From positions 434,001-498,000 of the forward strand of contig NZ_JAJIRO010000002.1 in the NCBI RefSeq assembly GCF_025717535.1: a stretch of DNA of 64,000 nt, given 5' to 3'. The notes below the pieces were generated by a model. The model made no database searches and had not been told where the DNA came from. It saw nothing but the letters and a program-made list of their open reading frames with translations. Positions 51,095 to 59,325 of the stretch are shown here, piece by piece; position 1 is the first letter of the stretch; each line of letters begins with the position of its first letter. Made by a program: the position numbers and the translations under genes. Source of the DNA: Paucibacter sp. Y2R2-4. GTDB taxonomy: Bacteria; Pseudomonadota; Gammaproteobacteria; Burkholderiales; Burkholderiaceae_C.

Positions 51095-51781
51095 ATGCAG
51101 CATCGGCCCCAACACCAGTTCAGCCCGGAAGAGCGCGCCAGCGTCTATGAGCTGATGGCGCTGCGCCGAGACACCCGGCATTTCAAGGCCGGGAGCCGCG
51201 TCGAGCCTGAGCAAGTCCAGCGCTTGTTGCAAGCCGCCCACCAAGCCCCTTCGGTGGGGCTGAGCCAACCCTGGCGGCTGCTGCGCATCAGCAGCCCCGA
51301 GTTGAGGCAAGCACTGGCACTTGCCGTCGAGCGAGAGCGTCAGGCCACGGCCGAGGCCTTGAACGAGCGCCGCGAAGAATTCCTGCGCCTGAAGGTCGAA
51401 GGCATGCAAGACTGCGCCGAGTTGTGGGTCATCGTGCTGGCGCCGGACGACGGCACCCTCTTCGGCCGCCGCACCCTGCCGCGTGAAATGGTCTTGGCCT
51501 CGGTCGGCTGCGTGGTGCAAAACCTTTGGTTGGCCGCCCGCGCTGAGAACCTGGGCCTGGGCTGGGTGTCGATGTTTGACCCCGCTGAAGTGGCCGCCCT
51601 GCTGCACTTGCCTGCCGGAGCATTGGCACTCGGCCTGCTTTGCCTGGGCCCCGTGGACAGCTTTTATCCCGCCCCCATGTTGGAGATGGAAGGCTGGCGC
51701 CATGCGCGCCCCTTGGACGAGATGTTTTATACCGACCGTTGGCCGGCGCACGAAGAGAGCGCGCCCGCCGACTTGAGCTGA
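51095..51781 (+). CDS. bluB: 5,6-dimethylbenzimidazole synthase BluB
   Basis: BluB fragments reduced FMN with oxygen to make the lower ligand of B12. The 228-residue nitroreductase-fold product has ELMALRRDTRHFKAGSRVEPEQ, HQAPSVGLSQPWRLLRI and LGLGWVSMFDP, matching BluB rather than general nitroreductases. Its presence implies aerobic DMB synthesis and true cobalamin as product. Confidence 0.94.
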   Translation: MQHRPQHQFSPEERASVYELMALRRDTRHFKAGSRVEPEQVQRLLQAAHQAPSVGLSQPWRLLRISSPELRQALALAVERERQATAEALNERREEFLRLKVEGMQDCAELWVIVLAPDDGTLFGRRTLPREMVLASVGCVVQNLWLAARAENLGLGWVSMFDPAEVAALLHLPAGALALGLLCLGPVDSFYPAPMLEMEGWRHARPLDEMFYTDRWPAHEESAPADLS

Positions 51782-51799
51782 AACCTTCAAAGAAAAGCC

Positions 51800-52369
51800 A
51801 TGGAAATCGAGAACCCCCCAGTCGACCGCGAACGCGTCATCCCCACGGCCGAACGCCGCGGCCTGATCCTGGTCCACACCGGCGACGGCAAAGGCAAGAG
51901 CACCGCCGCCTTCGGCCTGGCGCTGCGCGCGCACGGCCGCGGCAAGGCCGTCAAGATCTATCAATTCATGAAGGTGCCCAGCGCCCGTTTCGGCGAGCAC
52001 CGCATGTTCGAGCAGCTCGGTGTTCCGATCGAGGGCCTGGGCGATGGTTTCAGCTGGAAGAGCAAGGATCTGGAGCACAGCGCCCAGCTGGCCCGCGACG
52101 GCTGGGCGCGTGCGGCCGCGACGATTGCCGCGGGCGAGCATTTTCTGGTGGTGCTGGACGAGATCATGTACCCGCTGCGCTATGGCTGGTTGCCGCTGGA
52201 GCCGGTGCTGCAAGCATTGCGCGAGCGCCCCGCCCATGTGCATGTGGTGCTGACCGGACGTAACGCGCCGGACGAGCTGATCGAGTTGGCCGACACCGTC
52301 ACCGAGATGACGCTGGTCAAGCATCACTTCAAGGCGGGCGTGCCGGCACAACGCGGCATCGAAGATTGA
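51800..52369 (+). CDS. cobO: Cob(I)yrinic acid a,c-diamide adenosyltransferase
   Basis: CobO (CobA/BtuR type) adds the upper adenosyl ligand. The 189-residue product has a P-loop HTGDGKGKST (Gly28-Thr35 core), IYQFMKVPSARFGE, and FLVVLDEIMYPLRYGWL, typical of the family. It is unrelated in sequence to the PduO-type adenosyltransferases. Confidence 0.95.
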   Translation: MEIENPPVDRERVIPTAERRGLILVHTGDGKGKSTAAFGLALRAHGRGKAVKIYQFMKVPSARFGEHRMFEQLGVPIEGLGDGFSWKSKDLEHSAQLARDGWARAAATIAAGEHFLVVLDEIMYPLRYGWLPLEPVLQALRERPAHVHVVLTGRNAPDELIELADTVTEMTLVKHHFKAGVPAQRGIED

Positions 52370-52388
52370 GAAAGCAGGCCCGGCCTTG

Positions 52389-53324
52389 ATGGCACTCTTG
52401 TTACCGCTGGCGATGGGCATCGCCTTGCTGGTGGATCGCCTGCTGGGCGAGCCGCCGGTCTGGTGCCACCCGGTGGTCGGCATGGGGCGCTATCTGGACC
52501 TGTTTGGCGCAAGGCTCAGCGCCATGCCCCCGGCCCAGGCGTTTCTAGGCGGCGCCTTGGTCTGGCTGTTCGGCGCGCTGATGACTGCCGCGTTGGCACT
52601 GAGCCTGGAACTGGCCTTGATCCATGGGCTGCAGCCTTGGTCCTCTTGGTCGGCCCTACTGGGCTCTGCGCTTTTGCTGGGCCTGCTGATGAAGCCTTTG
52701 CTGGCTTGGGCCATGTTGGTCGATGAAGTACTGGCGGTGGAGCGTGCGCTCGGGGAATCGCTGGCCGCCGGTCGCAGCCAACTGGCCCGCCTGGTCAGCC
52801 GCGACACCTCCGCCCTTGATGAGACCGCCGTACGCGAGGCGGCCATCGAGACCCTGGCCGAGAACCTGAATGATTCGGTGATCGCGCCGCTGTTTTGGTT
52901 TGCCATCGCCGGCCTGCCGGGTGCGGCGCTCTACCGTTTTGCCAACACGGCCGATGCGATGTGGGGCTACCGCGACCACCGCGAGTGGTTCGGCAAATGG
53001 ACGGCGCGCGCCGACGATGTCTTGTCCTGGATTCCGGCGCGCATCACCGCCTTGGCGCTGATAGGCCTGCGCCCACAAGCCTTGCTGCGCCTGATCACCG
53101 AGGCGCGTCGCACACCCTCGCCCAATAGCGGCTGGCCGATGGCGGCGATGGCGCTTCGCCTGAATCTTCGGCTGGCCAAGCCGGGGGTGTATGCCCTCAA
53201 TGCCGAGGGAAATGCGCCGCTGAGCGGCGACCTCTTGCTGGCCGCAAGCCTGGCCCGGCGCGCCATGTTGGGCTCGGCGTTCTTGCTGGCATTCGCAGCA
53301 TTGAGTTTGAGGCTGCCGGCATGA
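52389..53324 (+). CDS. cbiB: Adenosylcobinamide-phosphate synthase CbiB
   Basis: CbiB attaches (R)-1-amino-2-propanol or its phosphate to cobyric acid. The 311-residue integral membrane protein shows LLVDRLLGEPPVWCHPVVGMG, TLAENLNDSVIAPLFWF, YRFANTADAMWGYRDHREWFG and a terminal hydrophobic helix. Named cobD in the Pseudomonas scheme. The ATG at 52389 follows a TTG 3 nt upstream. It overlaps the following aminotransferase-like gene by ATGA. Confidence 0.94.
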   Translation: MALLLPLAMGIALLVDRLLGEPPVWCHPVVGMGRYLDLFGARLSAMPPAQAFLGGALVWLFGALMTAALALSLELALIHGLQPWSSWSALLGSALLLGLLMKPLLAWAMLVDEVLAVERALGESLAAGRSQLARLVSRDTSALDETAVREAAIETLAENLNDSVIAPLFWFAIAGLPGAALYRFANTADAMWGYRDHREWFGKWTARADDVLSWIPARITALALIGLRPQALLRLITEARRTPSPNSGWPMAAMALRLNLRLAKPGVYALNAEGNAPLSGDLLLAASLARRAMLGSAFLLAFAALSLRLPA

Positions 53325-54313
53325 GCACGATCCTTCATGGCGGCACGGACAGCGGCCCGGCCGTGTTGCACGACTTCTCGACCAATGCCAACCCGCTTCC
53401 GCCGCCGGGCTCGCTCGTCGAAGCGCTGCAAGCGGCAGACCGGCGCCGCTACCCCGATCCGCAGTACCGCCGCTTGCGTGAGCACTTGGCGGCAGCACAT
53501 GGCGTGGAGCCCGCCCAAGTCTTGCCCACTGCCGGCGGCGCCGAGGCGATACGGCGCATCAGCTTGGCCGCTCTTCTGTTGGGCCTGCGCGAGGTCTGGG
53601 TGCTCGAACCCGGCTTTGGTGACTATGCGGCGGCGGCGCTGGCCCTGGGTTTGACGCTGCGCCGCTATGCCAAGGTTGCTGAACTGCTGGATGCCCCCAA
53701 GTCCGAAGCGCTGGTCTGGATCTGCGAGCCCTGCAATCCCACGGGCGCCAGCCTCGGCAGCGAAGCACTCGAAGCCATCAGCGCAGGCGCCGCGCTGACC
53801 GTGGTCGATCGCGCCTACGAACCTTTGCGCCTGAGCGGCGCAGGCCCCCTCATCCCCAGCCGCTGCTGGCAGCTGCATTGCCCGAACAAAGCGCTGGGCC
53901 ATACCGGTGTGCGGGCGGCTTATTTGTTGGCGCCATCCGACGCCAGCCCGCTCCATCAAAAGCTGAGCCAGAAGCTGAACGATTTGGCCTCCAGCTGGGT
54001 CTTGTCGACCGAGGGTCAGGTCTTGCTGCTGCAGTGGCAGCGGCCCGAAATTCAGGCCTGGCTGGCCGAGTCGCGCGAGCAACTCAGAAGCTGGGGCCAG
54101 CAGCAACGCCAAATGCTCGCCGACTTGGGCTGGCAGCAAGAAGACAGCTGCACGCCCTTTTGGCTGGCGAGCCCACCCCAGGCCTTGCCCGACTTGCGCG
54201 GCCATGGCATCAAGCTGCGCGACGCCAGCTCTTTTGGCCTACCCGGCTGGATGCGCATCGCCACCCTGCCCCCTTCATCGCAGCTTGCGCTGCAGAAAGT
54301 GATTCAAGCATGA
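53321..54313 (+). CDS. Threonine-phosphate decarboxylase-like PLP enzyme (CobC/CobD)
   Basis: The 330-residue product is a fold-type I aminotransferase-like enzyme: FSTNANPLPPPGSLVEAL at the N-terminus, LPTAGGAEAIRRIS, WICEPCNPTGASLG, VDRAYEPLRLSG and the probable PLP lysine in HCPNKALGHTGVRAAYL. In the cobalamin pathway this enzyme decarboxylates L-threonine phosphate to give aminopropanol phosphate for CbiB, its neighbour. It is called CobD in Salmonella and CobC in Pseudomonas, so I leave the symbol empty. Confidence 0.88.
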   Translation: MSTILHGGTDSGPAVLHDFSTNANPLPPPGSLVEALQAADRRRYPDPQYRRLREHLAAAHGVEPAQVLPTAGGAEAIRRISLAALLLGLREVWVLEPGFGDYAAAALALGLTLRRYAKVAELLDAPKSEALVWICEPCNPTGASLGSEALEAISAGAALTVVDRAYEPLRLSGAGPLIPSRCWQLHCPNKALGHTGVRAAYLLAPSDASPLHQKLSQKLNDLASSWVLSTEGQVLLLQWQRPEIQAWLAESREQLRSWGQQQRQMLADLGWQQEDSCTPFWLASPPQALPDLRGHGIKLRDASSFGLPGWMRIATLPPSSQLALQKVIQA

Positions 54314-55779
54314 GCGCCAAGGCCGTGATGGTGCTGGGCACGACCAGCGGTGCCGGCAAAAGCTGGCTGGCCACGGCCTTGTGCCGCTACTACGCCCGCC
54401 AAGGGCTCAAGGTCGCGCCCTATAAGGCGCAGAACATGAGCAATAACGCCCGAGTGGTGCCAGGCCTGAACGGCCGCATGGGTGAGATCGGCAGCGCCCA
54501 GTACTTCCAGGCCCTGGCCGCGCAGCGCACGCCCGAGGTGCGCATGAACCCGGTGCTGCTCAAGCCTGAGAAAGACACGGCCTCGCAAGTGATCGTGCTG
54601 GGCGAGGTCGACAGCGAATTGACGCACACGCCTTGGCGCGAACGCAGCGAAAAGCTCTGGTTGAGCGCCAAGCCGGCCCTGCTTGCGCTGATGGCGGAGA
54701 ACGATGTGGTGGTGATCGAAGGCGCGGGCTCGCCGGCCGAAATCAATCTGCACAGCAGTGATTACGTCAATATGCGTACCGCGCTGGAAGTAAACGCCGC
54801 TTGCCTGCTGGTGACCGACATCGACCGCGGCGGTGCTTTTGCCCATTTGTTCGGCACGCATCAATTGCTGCCGGCGCATGAGCGCGCCTTGATCAAAGGT
54901 TATGTGCTGAACCGCTTTCGTGGCGATGCCAGCCTGTTGGCACCCGGGCCCGAGCAGTTGCAAGCCTTGACCGGGGTGCCGACCGTGGCGGTCTTGCCGA
55001 TGTGGCGCGGCCACGGCCTGCCGGAAGAAGACGGCGTGTTCGATGACGCACCCAGCGGCGGCGCCGGGCTGCACATCGCCATCGTGGCCTACCCCCGTTT
55101 GTCCAATCTGGACGAGTTCCAGCCGCTGCGCAGCCTGCCCGGTGTGCGCCTGACTTGGGCGCGCACGCCCGCCCAGTTGAACGCGGCAGATTGGATCATC
55201 CTGCCGGGCTCCAAGGCGGTGGCCGCCGATCTGGCCTGGCTGCGCGCGCAGCAACTCGATTTGGCCATCGCCCAACATGCCGCCGCCGGCAAGCCGGTGC
55301 TGGGCATTTGCGGTGGCCTGCAGATGCTGGGCGAAAGCCTCTTGGACCCGCATCAGCTGGACGGCAATGCGCCCGGCCTGGGCCTGCTGCCGCTGGTCAC
55401 ACAGTTTGAGCGCGACAAATTGCTGCGGCCCTCTCAGGTGCGCTTCGGTGAGTTGACCGGGCCTTGGGCGGCGCTCAGCCACGTTGAAGCCGAAGGTTAT
55501 GAAATCCACCACGGCCGCACCGTGCAACACCCCAGCCTGGCGCCTGCTGCCATCACCTTGCACAACGATGCGGGCGAGGCCATAGGCTGGCAAGCGGGCT
55601 CGGTTCTGGGCTGGTACGCCCACGGCTTGTTTGAACAAGCCAATGTGATGCAAGCCTTGTTCGGCGCCCAGGTGCAAAGTTTGGACGGCGTGTTCGAGGG
55701 CTTGGCCGACTACATCGAAACCCATTTCGAGCCCGGCGTGTTGATGGGCTTATTGAACGAGCAAGGAGCCCAGCCATGA
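54310..55779 (+). CDS. cobQ: Cobyric acid synthase
   Basis: CobQ/CbiP amidates the b, d, e and g side chains. The 489-residue product has the N-terminal VLGTTSGAGKSWLATALCRY P-loop, APYKAQNMSNNARVV, VIEGAGSPAEINLHSSDYVN, and a C-terminal glutaminase-like domain with nucleophile Cys334 (GICGGLQMLG) and YEIHHGRT. Length and motifs are normal. It overlaps both neighbours by 4 nt. A longer in-frame extension upstream lies over the preceding gene and is rejected. Confidence 0.96.
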   Translation: MSAKAVMVLGTTSGAGKSWLATALCRYYARQGLKVAPYKAQNMSNNARVVPGLNGRMGEIGSAQYFQALAAQRTPEVRMNPVLLKPEKDTASQVIVLGEVDSELTHTPWRERSEKLWLSAKPALLALMAENDVVVIEGAGSPAEINLHSSDYVNMRTALEVNAACLLVTDIDRGGAFAHLFGTHQLLPAHERALIKGYVLNRFRGDASLLAPGPEQLQALTGVPTVAVLPMWRGHGLPEEDGVFDDAPSGGAGLHIAIVAYPRLSNLDEFQPLRSLPGVRLTWARTPAQLNAADWIILPGSKAVAADLAWLRAQQLDLAIAQHAAAGKPVLGICGGLQMLGESLLDPHQLDGNAPGLGLLPLVTQFERDKLLRPSQVRFGELTGPWAALSHVEAEGYEIHHGRTVQHPSLAPAAITLHNDAGEAIGWQAGSVLGWYAHGLFEQANVMQALFGAQVQSLDGVFEGLADYIETHFEPGVLMGLLNEQGAQP

Positions 55780-56567
55780 CAGTAAAGACTCCGCAACGCA
55801 TCGCCTGCTTGTCCACCGAAGCGGTGGACATCCTCTACCGCCTCGGCGCCCAAGACCACATCGCCGGCATCTCCGGCTACACCGTTTACCCGCCCGGGGC
55901 GCGACAAGAGAAACCCAAGATCAGCGGCTTCACCAGCATGAAGCTGGAGAAGATTCTGGCGGTCGAGCCGGATCTGGTGATTGGTTTCTCAGACCTGCAA
56001 AAGCCACTCTTGGCCGAATGTGAAGCCGCCGGCTTGGCCACGCTGCTGTTTGACCACCGCGACCTGGCCGGCATCCACGGCATGGTGCGGCAACTCGGCG
56101 CTTTGGTGAATCGCCAGGAGCAGGCGGAAAGCCTTTGCTCACAACTGCAGCAAACTCAATACGAAATTGCCGCCGCCGGCCGCCTGCTGCCTCGCCGGCC
56201 GCGCGTCTATTTCGAGGAATGGGACGAGCCGATGATCTGCGGCATCGGCTGGGTCAGTGAAATCATTACCCTGGCCGGCGGCCAGGATGTGTTTGCCGAA
56301 CAGTCGCGCGCCGGCTTCGCCAAGCAGCGCATTGTCAGCGCTGAGGACATTCTGGCGCGCAGGCCCGAGCTGATCTTGGGCAGCTGGTGCGGCAAACGCT
56401 TTGTGCCGGACAAGGTGCTGGCTCGCCCTGGCTTTGCCGAACTCGGCGCCCACTTGATGGAAATCAAATCGGCCGACATCCTGGCGCCAGGGCCTAGCGC
56501 GATTGAACGCGGCGCCCGCCAAGTCCTGGCCGCCTTCCAAAACTATTTCAAGAACAGTTCAGACTGA
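55776..56567 (+). CDS. Leaderless BtuF-like cobalamin-binding protein
   Basis: The 263-residue product has the helical-backbone binding fold seen in BtuF/FhuD: RIACLSTEAVDILYRLGAQDHIAGIS, then LEKILAVEPDLVIGFSDLQK and CGIGWVSEIITLAGG. It begins MTVKTPQRIACL, with no signal peptide or lipobox, and the start overlaps the cobQ stop, so an upstream export signal is excluded by the context. It should therefore stay in the cytoplasm, unlike the btuF product 9 kb upstream. Possible roles are intracellular corrinoid binding or handling; none is established here. Confidence 0.85.
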   Translation: MTVKTPQRIACLSTEAVDILYRLGAQDHIAGISGYTVYPPGARQEKPKISGFTSMKLEKILAVEPDLVIGFSDLQKPLLAECEAAGLATLLFDHRDLAGIHGMVRQLGALVNRQEQAESLCSQLQQTQYEIAAAGRLLPRRPRVYFEEWDEPMICGIGWVSEIITLAGGQDVFAEQSRAGFAKQRIVSAEDILARRPELILGSWCGKRFVPDKVLARPGFAELGAHLMEIKSADILAPGPSAIERGARQVLAAFQNYFKNSSD

Positions 56568-56576
56568 ATCGCCACC

Positions 56577-57644
56577 ATGCAAGACCTGACCCCATTTAGC
56601 TCTTCATTCAACGCTTTGATCCCCCACATCCCGCCCATCGACGAGCCCGCCTTGGCCGAGGCGCTGCAGCGCCGCATCGACGGCAAGACCAAACCGCTGG
56701 GCGCGCTCGGCCAATTGGAGGCGCTGATGCTGCGCCTGGGCCTGATTCTGGGCAGCGAAACCCCGCAACTGCGCGAGCCGCAGCTGATGGTGTTTGCCGC
56801 TGACCACGGCCTGGCGGCGCGCGGTGTTTCGGCCTACCCCAGCGATGTGACCTGGCAAATGGTGGAGAACTTTCTCGCCGGCGGCGCCGCCGTCAGCGTA
56901 CTGGCGCGCCAGCATGGCCTGGCGCTCACCGTGGTGGATGCCGGCGTGGCCCATGACTTCAGCCCACGCACCGGCTTGATTCAAGCCAAGCTGGGCCGAG
57001 GCACGGCCGACAGTTCCACGCAAGCGGCCATGAGCGCCGAGCAATGCAGCGAGGCCATACGCCAAGGCCGGCGCATTCTGGCAGAGACCGCCGGCAATGC
57101 CCTGCTGCTGGGTGAGATGGGCATTGGCAACACCTCCAGCGCGGCCTTGTTGCTGGCACGACTGCAAAACCTGCCGATCGAGCGCTGCGCCGGCCGTGGC
57201 ACGGGCCTGGATGATGCAGCCTTGACCCGCAAGATCGAGGTCTTGAGCGGCGTTTTGCAGCATCACGCTGGCGCCACTGAACCCTTGCAAGCCTTGGCTG
57301 CCATGGGCGGCTTCGAGATCGCCATGATGGTGGGCGCGGTGCTGCAAGCGGCGCTGGAGCGGCGCGTCATCGTGGTGGATGGCTTTATCGCCAGCAGCGC
57401 GGTGCTGGTGGCGGCCAAGCTGCAGCCGGCGGTTCTGCAACGCTGCGTGTTTGCCCACCGCTCGATGGAAAGCGGCCACCACCTGATGCTGGAAGCCCTG
57501 CAGGCCCAGCCTTTGCTGGACCTGGGTTTGCGTCTGGGCGAAGGTTCCGGCGCCGCGCTGGCTTGGCCTTTGTTGCATTCCGCCTGCCGCATCTTGGCCG
57601 AGATGGCCAGCTTCGAATCGGCCGGCGTCAGCGAGCGCGGCTAG
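56577..57644 (+). CDS. cobT: Nicotinate-nucleotide:DMB phosphoribosyltransferase
   Basis: CobT makes alpha-ribazole phosphate from DMB and nicotinate mononucleotide, activating the lower ligand. The 355-residue product has RIDGKTKPLGALGQLEALM, MVFAADHGLAARGVSAYP, EMGIGNTSSAALLLARL and the C-terminal FAHRSMESGHHLMLEAL plus GEGSGAALAWPLLHSACRIL, with its conserved catalytic glutamate. It is followed by a spacer with a separate promoter. Confidence 0.97.
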   Translation: MQDLTPFSSSFNALIPHIPPIDEPALAEALQRRIDGKTKPLGALGQLEALMLRLGLILGSETPQLREPQLMVFAADHGLAARGVSAYPSDVTWQMVENFLAGGAAVSVLARQHGLALTVVDAGVAHDFSPRTGLIQAKLGRGTADSSTQAAMSAEQCSEAIRQGRRILAETAGNALLLGEMGIGNTSSAALLLARLQNLPIERCAGRGTGLDDAALTRKIEVLSGVLQHHAGATEPLQALAAMGGFEIAMMVGAVLQAALERRVIVVDGFIASSAVLVAAKLQPAVLQRCVFAHRSMESGHHLMLEALQAQPLLDLGLRLGEGSGAALAWPLLHSACRILAEMASFESAGVSERG

Positions 57645-57717
57645 CTTCAAGGTCTGAGCAGGGTTTGCCCGGGCGCTACAGCGCAATTAATGCGCAGAGC
57701 CGGAATGCAAGTCTTTG

Positions 57718-57745
57718 TTTACATCAGCGCCACGCTCGCCATAAT
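57718..57745 (+). promoter_or_regulatory. Sigma70-type promoter of the two-component pair
   Basis: TTTACA (57718-57723) and CATAAT (57740-57745) are separated by 16 bp, each one base off consensus. Start of transcription near 57752 would leave a short leader before the ATG at 57772. Confidence 0.6.
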
Positions 57746-57771
57746 CAGGGACCGCTTGCACGAGGCCACCC

Positions 57772-59322
57772 ATGACAGACTTGGTTTTCGCTGAGGAACT
57801 GCCGGACCCAACGCTCGATGACTCGGGCAACAAGGCCCTGGAGCCCTGGGTGGTGATGATCGTCGATGACGACGTCGCCGTTCATCAGGTCACCCAGTTG
57901 GTGATGGCGGACTTTGAGTTCTCGGGGCGGCGCCTGCACTTCCTGGACGCCTACAGCGGCGCCGAGGCCCGCGAGTTGCTGAAAACGCGCAAAGACATTG
58001 CACTGATCCTGCTCGATGTGGTGATGGAGTCCGAGCATGCCGGCCTGGACCTGGCGCGCTACATCCGCGAGGAGTTGGAGAACCACCATGTGCGCATCGT
58101 GCTGCGCACCGGCCAGCCGGGGCAAGCGCCGGAAGAGCATGTCATCAAGACCTATGACATCAATGACTACAAAGAAAAAACCGAGCTGACCAAGCGCAAG
58201 CTGATCACGGTTTTTTATGCGGCGCTGCGCAGCTACCGCGACATCATGATCATCGAGCAGTCGCGCCAAGCCCTGCGCCGCTCGATCGATGCCATCACCC
58301 GCATTTACGACTCACAAAACCTGCGCCGCTTTGCCTCGGGCGTGTTGGAGCAGGTGACGCATCTGCTGGGCATTGATGCGCGCGCTTTGTGCGCCAGCCG
58401 TGTCTCGGCTTATGCCGCTTCGCATATTGAAGGGCGGCTCAAGGTGCTGGCCGCCACGGCCGAGTATTCGCGCCTGCTGGTCGATGATGAGATTGGCAAT
58501 CTGCCGCCTGAGGTCAAGACCGCGCTGGACCGGGCACTGATCGATCAGGTGGGCTATTTCGACTCCCATCATTTTGTCGGTTACTACCGCAGCAGCACCG
58601 ACAACGAGACCCTGCTCTACATGGCTTTCTCGGACCCGGTGGATGCGCAAGCGCGCGAGCTGCTGGAGATTTTCTGCGCCAATGTCGCCATCACGTATGA
58701 GACCTTGCTGCTGCGCGAAGAAATCCAAGACACGCAGCGCTCCACCGTCTACATCATTGGCGAAGCGGTGGAGCGGCGCTCCAAAGAAACCGGCGCCCAT
58801 GTACGCCGTGTCGGGGAGTTATCGGCGCTGCTGGCCGAAACCTCGGGCATGCGCTCGGCCGATGTGGAGTTCATGCGCCAAGCCTCGCCGCTGCACGATG
58901 TGGGCAAGATCGGCATCCCTGACCGGGTGCTGAACAAGCCGGGCAAGCTCGACCCCGAAGAGTGGGAAATCATGAAGACCCATGCCCGCATCGGCTTCGA
59001 GCTCTTGAGCAAGTCGGACAAACGCATCTTGCAGCTCGGCGCCATCATTGCGCATGAGCACCATGAGCGCTGGGACGGCACCGGCTACCCCCGCGGCCTG
59101 ATCGGCGAACAAATCAATATTGCCGGGCGCATCGTCGCGCTGGCCGATGTGCTGGATGCCCTGGTCAGCCAGCGCTGCTACAAAGAACCCTGGGACTTGG
59201 ATGCCGCCCTGGCCTATGTCAACGAACAGGCCGGGCTGCAATTCGACCCAGGACTGGTCAAGCAATTGATGGACAACCTGGATGCGGTGCGCGCGATTTA
59301 TGTGCGTTATCCGGACACCTGA
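57772..59322 (+). CDS. Response regulator with DUF3369 and HD-GYP domains
   Basis: The 516-residue product begins with a receiver domain (VMIVDDDVAVHQVTQLVM; phosphoacceptor in LILLDVVMES; conserved Lys in NDYKEKTE), then a DUF3369 middle domain (about residues 170-330) and an HD-GYP output domain. The phosphodiesterase motifs are complete: LHDVGKIGIPDRVLNKPG and HHERWDGTGYPRGL. HD-GYP proteins degrade cyclic di-GMP, so activity is expected. The partner kinase gene follows after 3 bp. It sits inside the cobalamin locus without an evident metabolic tie. Confidence 0.94.
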   Translation: MTDLVFAEELPDPTLDDSGNKALEPWVVMIVDDDVAVHQVTQLVMADFEFSGRRLHFLDAYSGAEARELLKTRKDIALILLDVVMESEHAGLDLARYIREELENHHVRIVLRTGQPGQAPEEHVIKTYDINDYKEKTELTKRKLITVFYAALRSYRDIMIIEQSRQALRRSIDAITRIYDSQNLRRFASGVLEQVTHLLGIDARALCASRVSAYAASHIEGRLKVLAATAEYSRLLVDDEIGNLPPEVKTALDRALIDQVGYFDSHHFVGYYRSSTDNETLLYMAFSDPVDAQARELLEIFCANVAITYETLLLREEIQDTQRSTVYIIGEAVERRSKETGAHVRRVGELSALLAETSGMRSADVEFMRQASPLHDVGKIGIPDRVLNKPGKLDPEEWEIMKTHARIGFELLSKSDKRILQLGAIIAHEHHERWDGTGYPRGLIGEQINIAGRIVALADVLDALVSQRCYKEPWDLDAALAYVNEQAGLQFDPGLVKQLMDNLDAVRAIYVRYPDT

Positions 59323-59325
59323 GCG

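Noticed and set aside
50846-52483. A 545-codon minus-strand open frame across cobB, bluB and cobO
   Set aside because: It crosses three real genes and their junctions; composition is that of a shadow frame in high-GC DNA.
54304-55725. A 473-codon minus-strand open frame opposite cobQ
   Set aside because: Antisense to a complete cobyric acid synthase gene and without motifs.
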